Positions 9,779 to 21,812 of a stretch of 64,000 nt of DNA are shown here, in pieces. Position 1 is the stretch's first letter; the number at the start of each line of letters is the position of its first letter. The position numbers were made by a program, and so were the translations under genes. Under the pieces are notes generated by a model. It saw only the letters and a list, made by a program, of their open reading frames with translations. It made no database searches and was not told where the DNA came from. Location of the stretch: contig NC_083710.1 in NCBI RefSeq assembly GCF_033118175.1, positions 44,113,501 through 44,177,500 on the forward strand. The letters are read 5' to 3'. The DNA is from Dama dama. Lineage: Eukaryota > Chordata > Mammalia > Artiodactyla > Cervidae.

Positions 9779-11250
9779 AACTCTTTATTTATTCTTTTTT
9801 TAGTCTAAATTTCATTTCCTCTATGATCTTTAGTTTTCCTTCTTCCAGCTGACTTTGAGCTCTATACTTGTGTGTGTGTGTGTGTTTATTAGGTGGTAGG
9901 TTAGATTGTTTATTTGAGATTTTAAGTATTTCTTGAAGAAGTATGTATCACTGCAAACTTCAGAACTGCTTTTTTGACTATGAATAGCTTCACTTATTTT
10001 TAAAATTTTTACACTGTTGTGTTGGTTTCTGCCATACAACTGTACATTCCATAGATTTTGGAATGGAGAGCTATGCTTTCATTTTTATTTGTCTCAAGGT
10101 ATTCTTGCTTTCATTTCTTCATTTACCCATTTTTTTAGTAAAGTACTATTTAATCCAATTTTTTTTCTTTTCCCAGTTTTATTTCTGTAATTGATTATTA
10201 CTTTCATACTAATATGGTCAGAAAAAACCTCGATATAATTTATATCCTTTTAAATTTGTTGAGACACATTTTTGTGGTCTAGCAGGTAATTTACCCTGGA
10301 TAACATTCCATACATACATGCAAATAATATGTTCTGTTTCTGGGTGAAATGTCCTGTGATAAGTCCAAGTAGTGCAATGTCTCATTTATGATCACTGTTT
10401 TCTTATTTAATTTCTGTCTAGATAATCTATCCTTTGATATAAATGTGCTGTCAAAGTCCCCTATTATTATTGCAGTATTGACAGTTTCTTCTTTTATGTC
10501 TGTTAATAATTCCTTTATTTATTTGGGAGCTTAAATATAATGTGCATAAATGTTGATGAATGTAATATGTCCTTCATGCTTTGATCTCTTTATCATTATA
10601 TAGTGCCTCTTTTTGTCTTTAGTTAAGAATTTTTTTTAAAAGTCTACTTAATCTAAGTATTGCTATTTCATTTTTTCTTGTAATTTCTATTTTCTTAAAA
10701 TATCTTTATCCAGTCCTCATTTGTATTCAGTTTGTATGTTTCCTTAGCTCAGAAGTGAGTCTCTTGTAAGCAGCAAATGGATTTCTTTTTTAAATTAATC
10801 TACCATTTTATATCTTTTTTTTTTTTTTTGGAACATTTAGTCCACTGGCATTTAAAATAATGATTGATAGATTTATACTTTTTGCCATTTTGTTACCTTT
10901 TTTTCTGCTTGGTTTTGTAGTTCCTTCCCGTTATGTTCTTCTTTTTGCTTATTTCTCCATGATTTGGTGATTTTATTTACCAGTATGCTTATGTGTCTTT
11001 CTTTCTAGTTTTTGTGCTTTTTCATAGGATTCTTATTTTCATTACCATGGTGTTTATATATATTGACCTATAACTATATTTCTTTGTTTTATAATATACT
11101 GGCAGTCATTTAAGTTCAGACATATTTATATGCTCTTTTCAGTTTACTGTCTTTCTACAATAATTAATTATTTTATTGTTGTATTTGTATTTCTATTTTT
11201 CATCAAATATTTTATAATTCCTGGTTACCTACTCATACTTATAGATGAGC
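9779..11250 (-). mobile_element. Old L1, endonuclease end of ORF2 and upstream
   Basis: Antisense L1 text continues from the linker into the endonuclease region: 'gatctttagttttccttctt', 'aagtagtgcaatgtctca'-type block, 'aaagtcccctattattattg', 'gtgagtctcttgtaagcagc', 'ttagtccactggcattta'. Strong divergence leaves no frame. The 5' edge is unclear and fades into unassigned sequence at about 11235-11340. Confidence 0.7.
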
Positions 11251-11394
11251 TTCCATATCTGTATCAGTGTATTAGATACTCAACATCTGTAGTCAGAGAG
11301 TACTTTCTCAGCTAAAATAAGACTATTTATATCTAAAGTGATACATTCAGACAGCATTTCTGCCTCTAGATGATACCATAGCCATATATAGGAA

Positions 11395-11938
11395 AGATTC
11401 AATATGGCAGGCCTGAAGTGTTACCCTTGGCTTGCATCTGTGAACTTGGATTTCAGGAGGATTTCCACCACTAACTTCTAAGGTGCCTCATTGTGCCTAC
11501 ACTGATTGAATGAACAATGTTGTTTAAAGTGAAAACCTGCCCTGCTCTTCTTTTGCATATACAGAATATTGTTATACTTCTTTTGCATATATAGAATATT
11601 GTTATAATTCAGTCAAATCATGATCATGATCATCTTCCATTAAAAAACCCTGGGCATTTAGTCTCAGATGAGTTTCCCTGTTTAACAATATTTTATAAAT
11701 GTTGTCCTAATTCACTGCCAAGGGATTTAAATTCGTCCTGTTGTGATTCCATTGGGTAGAGACACTTGGAAGATTGTACCTGATTTTCTTGGGAACATAT
11801 AACATGTTCTTTTTTTTTTTTTCCTTTGCTGCTCATGCTTTATATACATTTTCTATGACACACATAGCCATGATACCTACAAGTCTTCCAAGTGAATCAT
11901 TGAAACTTGAGGTCTTTTGGGGTACCCATGACAAACAG
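11395..11938 (+). mobile_element. Old ERV LTR (solo), class uncertain
   Basis: LTR-like, from memory of a mammalian ERVL/MaLR-type consensus: 'tgtgaacttggatttcagga', 'aggtgcctcattgtgcctac', 'tcactgccaagggattta', 'gattccattgggtagagac', then 'gaggtcttttggggtaccc' near the 3' end. No internal retroviral sequence flanks it, so it is a solo LTR. It holds an internal tandem duplication (see findings). I cannot name the family with confidence. Confidence 0.5.
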
Positions 11939-12365
11939 CTATAATTTATCCTTATCTCATTCATCTATTCAATCAACAAAAAATTGAACATATGCTCCAG
12001 TGAAGACATTTTATTAATATAAATTTTTAAAACATTTATATCTTGTGAGATGTTCATATATAAAAGTATCATGATTACTGCATAATGTGGTATCTGTAAT
12101 AATAAGCTCAGGGGAAATGAGAGTGCATGGGTGAGAAAAATATATATATACCAGGGTATCTGGAAATGTTTCTGAGAAAATAATTCTTGAACCAGGTTTT
12201 GAAGTTCTAGGTGAAGTCAAATGGAAAGCAGGTGTGATGTGGATACAAGAAAAAGGACAGATTCCTGAAACAGAATAATTTGTTTAGATGAGTAAAATAA
12301 TCTCATGGGGGCAAGAAGTGCTGTGTCATGAGTCTTGGTAGCTACGTAAAATTTTAGAGGATCGT
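11939..12365. other. Unassigned sequence
   Basis: AT-rich sequence with no ORF, RNA gene or repeat I recognise. Short AT microsatellite-like text lies at 12141-12150. Confidence 0.5.
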
Positions 12366-12861
12366 TGTATTAGTTTCATATGGAAACTATAAAAAATTAC
12401 ACAAACAGTGACTTCAAGTAGCACAAATGTATTGTCTAAAGTTCTGGAACTTGGAAGCCCAAGGTGGAGTCTCACCTGGCTACAATCAAGGTATTGACAG
12501 TGTTGAGTTCCTTTTTGGATGCTTTAGCAAAGAATACATGTATCAGCCTTTTCAGCTTCAAGAGGTGACTCATACTCCTTGATTTAGCATCCATTGTCTG
12601 TCTTCAAAATATGCAATGCCATATCTCTCTGAGTATTCTTCCACAGTCACTTTTCTCTCACTCTAACCAGAAAATTTTCATGTTTAGGGACTCATATGAC
12701 TAGACTGTATCCATCTGGACTATACAAGATAACTAATCTTCTTTATTTCCATAATGTAATCACACCTGCTAATTTCCACTTGCCATTTGAAATAATATAT
12801 TAAAATAGTCAAAGAATTAAAGTATGGGCAATACTGGAGAACCATTATTCTGCCTACCACA
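12366..12861 (-). mobile_element. MLT1-type MaLR LTR
   Basis: Antisense MaLR LTR. It opens with 'tgtattagtttcatatgg', the reverse complement of the family 3' end, then 'aaagttctggaacttgga', 'caaggtattgacagtgttg', 'ttgccatttgaaataatat' and closes 'ccattattctgcctaccaca'. These match the MLT1 layout from memory. No internal MaLR sequence is adjacent, so it is a solo LTR. Confidence 0.8.
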
Positions 12862-14785
12862 GTCATTAAAGAACTTTGGCCAAGAGAATAAAATGTGTAA
12901 TTACAGCGTTTTAGAGATACTATTCTTGCATTGATCTTTCTATGACTTAATTAACAACTCAATCAAAGCATATTTTTATTTACAGTCCTTTTATTTGTTT
13001 CACCTTCTCAAATTGCTTGAAGAGCTATGCTAAATAACCCCAATGACTCTGTTGTACATAATCTGATGCAAACTGTCTTAAATAAAAAAGATAATTTATT
13101 GTTGTGCAAAGATTTGGAAGTAGACTGATTTCAAATACAGCTTGACCTGGGGATTACATTCTAACAAAATATTTCTTTTTAATTTAACAGTTTGGCCTCC
13201 ACTGTGCTAGTTCATTTTTCAGACAAGCTTTTCCTTTGTGGTTTCAAAAGAGCTACAATTAATTCTAATAGTTATAAACTTCCCAGATTAATTCCCATAA
13301 ATAATATGAGTTTATTTCCACTGAACTCTCAGAAAAAAAATATTCATTCTTTCCCCTCATTGGCTCTAGTCTGAATCAAGTGCTGTACCCAGAAGAATGG
13401 GGTCAAAGTGGCAAAGTTACAAATATCCTTGAGCTGGTAATGGAGGTCAATTTGAATTACACTTAATTACAAAGGTTGAAAGGGTAAGAGGAATAGTTTT
13501 TACAGAGGAAAAGGAATTCAACATATCTACAAAGCAAAACTATGATTGTTATTCTTTTCAGGCTGGTGATCTTGCTCATGCTTTCCATTTCAGTCTTTCT
13601 TAATCTTCTTTAGTTTCATTTTATATTTTATATATACCAAACTAATTAACATACTTCTCAAATTCTTTCATAGCTGCATATTTTCCTCTTAATTTGTTTT
13701 ATCTGGAATCTTGACATATTTTTATCTACTCTATCCATAAAACACACAGAATACACCCTACCTGTGAAGGACATTACTAGTCACATTCAACGCTCATCTC
13801 TTTCTAAGTATTTTCTAAATACTTTTCTTTTGTTTTTTATTCCATAGCATGTGTTTTAGTATTCCATATTCTGAGATGGCATTTTTAACTATATTTTAAC
13901 TTGTTGGTCATCCCAGGAAAATGTAATCAATTTGAGTGGCGACAACATGTGGCATTTGATACAGTGAAACTTAGAATCATAGATGCCAAATTAATTTCAC
14001 CTTTCTTTCTAATAACAATTTTGAAAACAATAAATAATAGATGATTCCAGTAGATAGAGATTAGTATATAACTTTATTTCTAATAAAGTTGATTGAGAAC
14101 TTTTCTTGGGAATAAGAAACATGTAGGTTTGCAGGTACTTCTTATGTCCCCAGTAAAGTTTGTGAGAGAGTCCCACAGGAAAATGAGAGTCTGCAGAGCA
14201 ATAAACATATCTGGAGATATTCACAAGTCTGGAGAGTAGAGTAGTTTACATTTTTTTTTAAAGAGAAAGACTGAAATCCTATGATTTATAACTTCTTAGT
14301 GGGTTATCTTCATCCAAAGCAGCAACCTATGGCAATGAGCATCGTCTATCAGCCAGTTAACTTACTCTTCAGCCATGGGGAAATAAGTAACATATAGGTC
14401 AAGAAGTTTTGTTTTGTTTTGTTTTGTTTTTAGGGAAACATTATGGCATAGCAAAATTAGAACTGAGGGGAAGCTTTCTCTCCAGCATTATGCAGTCCTT
14501 AAATATTCACACAGTCTGTTGAATGCATGGGACAGAAATTTTTTGTAAGGTACAATATAATAAAAAGTCCACATGATCTCCCCCAGCTTTGTCTGGGTAG
14601 CATGAAAGTGTTTGCAAACAATATGTGAAAAATGAGTGTGACTGTGTTCCACTAAAACCCCATACACAAAACTAGACAATAGGCTTGTTTAACTCAAGGC
14701 ACCAATACATGTGCTTGAACAATACTGACCTATTTTACAAAATCCTCTACATATATACCCAATATTATAGTTTTCCTTTTGTTTT
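12862..14785. other. Unassigned AT-rich sequence
   Basis: About 1.9 kb without a recognisable gene, RNA or interspersed repeat. Open stretches on either strand are short (60-71 codons), carry no motif and are expected by chance at this base composition. The only clear structure is the (GTTTT)n run at 14407-14431. Confidence 0.5.
14407..14431. repeat. (GTTTT)n microsatellite
   Basis: Five consecutive GTTTT units. It may be the tail of an eroded retroelement, but no body is visible next to it. Confidence 0.9.
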
Positions 14786-14789
14786 TATT

Positions 14790-14855
14790 GTTCAGTTGCT
14801 CAGTCATGTCAGTGACTCTTTGCAACCCCATAGACTGCAGCACGCCAGTGTCCCT
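14790..14855 (-). mobile_element. Bov-A/BovB tail fragment
   Basis: 'ttcagttgctcagtcatgtc', 'gactctttgcaaccccatag' and 'actgcagcacgccagtgtcc' match the antisense BovB/Bov-A 3' end. Only about 65 bp remains. Confidence 0.8.
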
Positions 14856-15034
14856 TTATATGTGCCTTTAGTGCATAATTTTGAAAGACTCCCAAGGGAA
14901 TGAAAAATATAACATAAATTTATAGAGGTATTCAATCAAGAGTCCCCTTTACCTCCCCTTTTTTTCTGTTCTTCCCATGTGACTAGACTCTGAGATATTG
15001 AGAGACTTTATTGTCTAGAGGCTGCTAGTTGAAT

Positions 15035-15243
15035 TGAGGCTTCCCTGATATCTGAGAAGTAATGCATTTGTCTGCAATGCAGGAGACCTTTGTTCAATCC
15101 CTGGGTCAGGAAGATCCCCTGGAGAAGGGAATGACAACCTGCTCCAGTATTCTTGTCTAGAAAATTCCATGTACAGAGGAGCTTGGCAGGTGACAGTCCA
15201 TGGGGTCACAAAGAGTCAGACATGACTGAGAGACAAACAGTTC
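15035..15243 (+). mobile_element. Bov-tA SINE
   Basis: Full-length sense SINE from 'aggcttccctgatatctgag' through a degraded B box ('ttgttcaatccctg') to 'acatgactgagagacaaac'. The octamer agttgaat lies at 15027-15034 and 15244-15251, the target duplication. The B box has lost the canonical GGTTCGA form, so pol III activity is unlikely. Confidence 0.93.
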
Positions 15244-15447
15244 AGTTGAATCAGAACCAGTAATTATCAGTCCACAGTTAGTATCTCTAGATTCTGGGAT
15301 TGGCTTGGTAACATTATACACCAACTCAGATATTTATAAGAGTTTGTTTCCTAATTTTTCCATCTATTTCACCCCTGATGAAATAGATACGGCTTGATAC
15401 TTTGGTGGATTTTTAGGTAGGAATTTAGGCATGAGCAATGATGGGTT

Positions 15448-16121
15448 ACTAAGATCATGACATCTGGTCCTATCACTTCATGGGAAATAGATGGGGAAAT
15501 AGTGGAAACAGTGTCAGACTTTATTTTTGGGGTCTCCAAAATCACTGCAGATGGTGATTGCAGCCATGAAATTCAAAGACGCTTACTCCTTGGAAGGAAA
15601 GTTATGACCAACCTAGATAGCATATTAAAAAGCAGAGACATTATTTTGTCAACAAAGGTTTGTCTAGTCAAGGCTATTTTTTTTCCAGTGGTCATGTATG
15701 GATGTGAGATTTGGACTGTGAAGAAAGCTGAGCGCTGAAAAATTGATGCTTTTGAACTGTGGTGTCGGAGAAGACTCTTGAGAGTCCCTTGGACTGCAAG
15801 GAGATCCAACCAGTCCATCTTAAAGGAAATCAGTCCTGGGTGTTCATTGGAAGGACTGATGCTGAAGCTGAAACTCCAATACTTTGGCCACCTTATGCGA
15901 AGAGTTGACTCACTGGAAAAGACCCTGATGCTGGGAGGGATTGGGGGCAGGAGGAGAAGGGGACGACAGAGGATGAGATGGCTGGATGGCATCACCGACT
16001 TAATGAACTTGAGTTTGAGTAAACTCCGGGAGTTGGTGATAGACAGGGAGGCCTGGTGTGCTGCGATTCATGGGGTTGCAAAGAGTCAGACACAACTGAG
16101 CGACTGAACTGAACTGAACTG
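15448..16121 (+). mobile_element. BovB LINE 3' end, clean insertion
   Basis: A 674-bp 5'-truncated BovB covering the part C-terminal to RT: ITSWEIDGEIVETVSDFIF, ITADGDCSHEI, WTARRSNQSILKEI, MRRVDSLEKTLMLG, RRGRQRMRWLDGITD. It ends in the (CTGAA)n tail. The 10-bp target duplication aatgatgggt is exact at 15438-15447 and 16122-16131, which fixes both ends. Two frames (15457-15738 and 15778-16107) are separated by one stop, so it is less decayed than most BovB here. Confidence 0.97.
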
Positions 16122-16131
16122 AATGATGGGT

Positions 16132-16700
16132 AGCCTAGCCAAAAAAGATTCAAGTTGATCTCTAAACCCCACCCCAGATATGCCCCAGTGTGGCCCAGAA
16201 GAACTCAGATATGCTACAAAATAACCACAGAGACTTTAACAACTCCAGTACATTCACCTTAGGCGCACAGTGGATACAAACTAACCATAAGGACTTTTCT
16301 AACTTTGACATATACACTTTGATGCACAACTGTGTCCTTAAATGACCTTTGGCAGCCAGGAGCACATTAAGGGTTCAAAAAATATTCTATACATATACAC
16401 ATACATCTGATTATAACAGACCTAACTATGGGAAAGACCTGGCCAATAGAGCTTGCTGTTACGTAAATTGCAACTGTCAGCCAAAACTCTCAGTTCTCGC
16501 ACATCTAGATGAATATGCAAAAGTCCTGTCTTGACAAACATGTACCTCATCAACCTGGGGCCAGTGCCTCTCTTGACTTGGCCCATCTCTCCCTTGAGGT
16601 GTTCTTTCTTCAATAAATTTTTGGCACAGCTAAGACCTCAGATTCTTTTTTGTGTCCTTAAAAAGAACTGAGGCCCACAAGAGAGGATCCTCTTCAACTC
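16132..16700 (+). mobile_element. LTR-like element
   Basis: LTR-like layout: an AATAAA signal at 16612-16617 ('cttcaataaatttttgg'), preceded by a CT-rich block ('cccatctctcccttgagg') and followed by 'taagacctcagattctt'. The same arrangement occurs antisense at 54140-54880, including 'tatgggaaagac' upstream, which argues for one shared LTR family. The boundaries and family name are uncertain, and no TG...CA ends could be fixed. Confidence 0.5.
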
Positions 16701-16973
16701 TCCATATCCACTAGCAGGTTTACTTTACAATGTCTTTCTTGCTCATTGGAAAAATTCTTCCTAAGGCATTATTTCCATGTAATGTCTGAGTCATGCTGCT
16801 ACCACTTAGTCAGTCTATTAATCCTGCTATTATTTTCATTGACTCACAAATATGAAATGATCAGTGTTCTACAGGATTTATTTGTCCACAGCAATTAACA
16901 CCACTTATCACAATGAACTGTTTTCCAAAGTATCATGTGACAATTCAATAGCAAAATATTATCCATTGTTATA

Positions 16974-17053
16974 ATGGGTTGGCCAAAAAGTTCATCCTAG
17001 ATTTTCCACAAGATACTATGAAAACCCAAATGAACTTTTTGACCAATCCAATA
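16974..17053. mobile_element. Mariner-type MITE
   Basis: An 80-bp near-palindrome. The left arm 'gggttggccaaaaagttcat' pairs with the right arm 'atgaactttttgaccaatcc'. The arms are terminal inverted repeats that meet over a short centre, with TA dinucleotides outside each end (TA is the mariner target). This matches, from memory, the short mariner derivatives common in cattle. No transposase is encoded. Confidence 0.85.
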
Positions 17054-20000
17054 TAACTGATGAAATCGTGAGCAAATATATGACCAAAAGTAATTGACTC
17101 TATCAGATCTATGTAGAAGTGTTCATAAACTTTCAGTTTCTTTGAAGTACAATCCAAGGGCAGAATTCTATATCTCTGATGTCTGTATAAATAACATGTG
17201 GTGTTTTAAAAATAAATAGATCTAAATTTTCACCTGAGAATCATTAATCAAATGCACATTTAAAACAATTTGTCTAAGGTAATGCTTCATAAAGTTATAA
17301 ACCAGGGTATACCACAATCACCTGAAAAGTTCACATTATTTTTGCCCTGCTGAAAAAAGAGATAATAAAAATGCTTACAGTAGAATTTTGAGGATTAACT
17401 GGTATAAACTATATAAATCCTTGCCATAATGGCTGGCAAATAATGAGAGTTTAAAAGTATTAACTTTATTATAATGATAATTTCTGGTGCTGCACTTTTT
17501 TTTTAAAGTGAGAGAATCAAAAATATTAATGTTTTCTTTCACTATAGTGATTTGTCATGAAAGCACTGGGTAAAAGTATAGCTACATTTATGACATAATA
17601 AACAATGTCTAGATATTTTATGTAGTTTGCTTTTATATCTTCAGAGTAATTTTGTTAACTGTTATAGACATCTGAAACATTATAAAATAGTAAAGTTTCC
17701 AGGTATTTTATATGCTCATTAGTAAGTGAATAATGGCTGAATAAGTGGGTGGAGCAGCTAAGGAGAAAGAGAAATTTCCTGTTAGTGGTGACCTTTGCTC
17801 TGATAGTGGAGAAACGTTAGCAGCTGGCATAATGAAAAGCTTTGGTATAAACAACTGTCTTGTCATTTTCTGATTAGTCTTTGAAGTCAGTGTCTAAGAA
17901 TAATTGAAATCTTCCTGCTGCCCTTCTGATCTAACTGGCAAATAGGTAAAAGTAATCTAAGATTACAGTGGTTTCTAAACCTAGATAATAATTGGAAATA
18001 TCTAGGAAAGAATTAATTTTGTTTTAGTTACTCAACTGACACAAGTAACATTTTTCCCCTAAGGATGAATTTTGTTTTTGTTTCTCTATACTAGATGCAA
18101 TTCTGGACCAGTTATATCTTGTTAAAAATTCCAATGTCTAGAACTCTTCTTGAAACATATAACATATGTGTGTCAGCTAGAAGGATTGCCATCTGTGTGT
18201 TTAAAAGGAGATGAAACCAGGTCTTCTGCTCTTCCCTCACTCCCCTGTAATGAGTACTTTTGTTATAATTTTTAACCATGTTTATTGGCAATATAAGTCA
18301 GCAATTTTCTTCTTTAATGTCTTCTTCTTCTAATTTCTAGATTAAACTGGCTATATAAAGCAATTAAGGATGGTTTCTTTATTCTTATTTTGAACATAAT
18401 TTGTGCAAGATTAGCTTTATCTTTTGTTTCTAGTACCCAATAAAATTCCAGTAAAACTATCTAGACCCAGAGAGTTCTTAACAAGAAGATTATATCTTGA
18501 ACATCATGGATAATCTGATACGGATCTGGATTCTGTTATCTTCCTCTAAAGAATGTCATGCAGAAAAATTGGCCAAACTCAAACTCTAAACTCTGACTCT
18601 CCAGTGGTAGTTTGCAGCTAAATTCTCCACTTTGTTATTTTAGTCTTCTAGCCATTGCTTTTTTTGAGTACATGGGAGCTTCCTCAAGGCATATAGTAAG
18701 TTCAGACAAGAAGGCAGGAAGCCTTCACATGCAAATTTTGTACTTCTTCTCAGTAGTTCTTTCTTTCTGGAATAGTAGCTCTTTCTATCTCACTTTCTAC
18801 TCACTTCGAAAACCACAAAAGCCACACTCTGACTCCCCAAGTCAGTAAGATTATACTTTTCTGATTACTTTTCAGCTCTCTTGGGAAGGTTGGTTAAAGA
18901 GTGCCCCCACCTAGGCAAAAAGTTACATAGTTGCAAATTCCACCCAATTTGTACCCTGTTCCAAGGTTAGACCGCCAGTTTCTGTCTGCTTATGGCCACT
19001 TGCCAGTGTATTTAAAAAGCTATGTCATTAAAAACATTTTGTGCAGATTTTTTAATTTTTATATGCAAGAGTCTAAGTCTGTGTTATGTGCTCTTCTATC
19101 ATTACCATAAGTGGAATTACTTCCTACGGAACATTTTGAAAAGCTTACTCTTCTTGGACTTTACCTCTGAGCTACTAACTTAGAATTCTGCATTGCTTAA
19201 GACTTCTACAGTATATTATAGTCATCAATCAGAACTGGAATCTTTCCTATAGGCACCTAGATAAGCTTAGAATATTGTAAATAAATCCTGGAGGGTATTA
19301 AGTAAAAATAGGTATAAAAATTTATATCTTTAGAATTCTAATAAGTAATTTTTTCCATGATTTTAAGAGCTATAATTTGAGGTTTAAAAAAAAAAAAAAC
19401 TGTTCAAGCATATGTAGTACAGACTTGAGGCAGTAATTGTCACTACATTAATATTTGATATCTGTCTCCAGGACTTCTGACTGCAAGAAATATTCATTGG
19501 TTTATGTTGTCATTATGTTGAAGTATAGCATTAGAGATGATATTTTTCCAATCTATTAAAATTCAATTGCATATATGCCTCATATATTGATTCAAACAAA
19601 GCTTTAAGAAACAGGAAATAAAAATTTCCAAAACAAAACAAAAAATGCTCGAGGTGAAACTTTATGTTTTCTGAAAGAGCTATTCTGAGCCCATTATATT
19701 CTGATTATTTGTAACACAGAGCAATTTCAGGAAAGCCTAACCTGGCTTGAGATTGCTAGGGCTCATACTTCAGGAAGCAAATAAACAAAATATCATTTAA
19801 CATCCATTAAAATATGTCTGAAAGTGAAATTATCAAAATTTATTACATGAGACCAAATTAGGACCTTCTTCAAATATTATTCTTAAATTGGATGGAATAA
19901 AATTAGAATAATTTTGTTATAATAATTTAGGAGATATATAGAAAATAGCTAATTTTTGTAAGCATCATATTTTTAATCCCAAAAGATATCCTCCGACACT

Positions 20001-21120
20001 AAAAGTTTCAGTTAATTGCACTTTCTACAGCTGTGTGATGACCTTCCTGTGGTACATATATACCAAAGTTATAATAATAGGTTTGTGAAGACAGTAATAG
20101 AAAAAACAGGTAAGGTTTCAATTTGACAAAAAAGAAAACACACACACATCTCTGCTTAACTGAAAACTTATTTTAAAGATTAAACACTGTTAAAATAAAA
20201 AGACAAAACTTAGCACAATAGAAAAATTTTTGTTTCTAATCAATAAACAAACTCAGGAGAAAAAAAAAGCCAAGATTTAATAAATAAGTAAAACTCTAAA
20301 CTTAAATATAATAAATGCTAAATAGCATGGCATTATGATGTGGGAGCAATGAAATGGATCATTTATATTGCCTCATTCTCAGATAATACAATTTTGGCTT
20401 TAAGATATATACTTTGATCATTAACTATCAGTATACTCCCCTTTAAATAGATATGATGATAGTAGTACATATGTTTTCTCACTACGCTGGGATTAGATTA
20501 AATATAGCAAGGCATGTAAAGTATTTAACTGCATGCCTGGCACAGAGCAAGATATTTTTTAAATGTTATAAATAATTTATAACTAATTCTTGTTAATTTT
20601 TTAATGTTTTTTTTATTAGGTCTAGGCTGAGAATTCTCAACCACTTAAAAATCTTCAATGCTCTGAATACCAGAATAAGAACAAAACCATTATAATAAAA
20701 TTTAATTGCCTCTATATACTTAAAATTATAGATAGACAATATGTCATTTTTACATTGATTGAAAAGATCAGTCTATATTAAGTGTCTTCCCAAGAAGCTG
20801 GTATTTATTTTTTTCATTTGGTTTAAAAGGACCATGGTATAACAATATATATAAATGGCTTGTTTGAGGAGGTTTCCAGTTGAAATTGTGTGCTACTTTG
20901 AGAAGTAAAACCATTTGAGGACTAAAGCAGTCTTTCATCAGAAATTTATTTACATATCTATATCATTATGAAGGAAAAGATGTTAAAATATTTTTATCAT
21001 ATCTTAATAAAATACTGAGATAAAACTCACAATTTTTAAAAAGCAGTTTATTTTTTTATTATTAATAAAAAATAAGAAAAATAAATAAAAATCAGTTTAT
21101 TTCATTTCTAGATAATTAAG
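17054..21120. other. Unassigned, largely repeat-free sequence
   Basis: About 4 kb, the longest stretch of the window without a repeat I can name. It has homopolymer A runs (e.g. 19385-19400) and a short CA run (20140-20148). No open frame has motifs or length beyond chance. A slightly GC-richer block at 17745-17960 could be a conserved non-coding element, but the sequence alone does not show that. Confidence 0.5.
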
Positions 21121-21129
21121 TGCATATTT

Positions 21130-21249
21130 TGAGTATACCTATCCTTGCCTGGAAAATCTCATGGACAGAGGAGCCTGGTGGGCTGCAGTCTATGAGGTCG
21201 CAAAGAGTCGGGCATGACTGAGCGACAGAAACTTATTTACTTACTTACT
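21130..21249 (+). mobile_element. Bov-tA SINE, 5'-truncated
   Basis: Only the BovB-derived half: 'ccttgcctggaaaatctcat', 'gaggagcctggtgggctgca', 'gcatgactgagcgacag', then a short (TTAC)n tail. tgcatattt at 21121-21129 and 21250-21258 is the target duplication. Confidence 0.9.
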
Positions 21250-21266
21250 TGCATATTTAGATAAAT

Positions 21267-21466
21267 GGGGCTTCCCTGTGTCTCAGACAGTAAAGAATCT
21301 GCCTGCAATGCTGGAGACCCAGGTTCTATCTATGGGTTGGTAGGATGCCTTGGAGAAGGAAATAGATACCCACTCCAGTATTCTTGCCTGGAAAATCCCA
21401 TGGACAGAGGAAACTGGTGAGTTACAGTCCATGGGGTCTTAAAGAATCAGACATGACTGAGCAGTA
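21267..21466 (+). mobile_element. Bov-tA SINE
   Basis: Full-length sense copy: 'ggggcttccctgtgtctcag' head, degraded B box ('aggttctatctatg'), then 'actccagtattcttgcctgg', ending 'cagacatgactgagca'. It lies 17 bp after the preceding truncated SINE in the same orientation. Confidence 0.92.
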
Positions 21467-21812
21467 AATAATAATACACACTTTAATAGGATTCTCACAA
21501 TAAAATAGGTAATAATATTTGCATCCTGCAAATGAGAAAAATCCTGTGAGAAAAGTCTTCACAGCTTAAAATGACAGTTATCACAAGAATTCCTGACTCA
21601 AAATAAGAGAAAATCTAGCGAATTGGAATTATTTATAAGGTACATTAATAACTTACCACTAATGGTGTTTTAAAAATGTATCAAGTTATTCTATAGGCAT
21701 ATCCTGAATTCTACATCAGGAAACTAGTTGTCATCTTGTGATGTCACTGTGTCAACTATAAAACAGTTGAAACTTTGGGGAACTTCAATTTTTACTGTTC
21801 AAGTTATATAAC

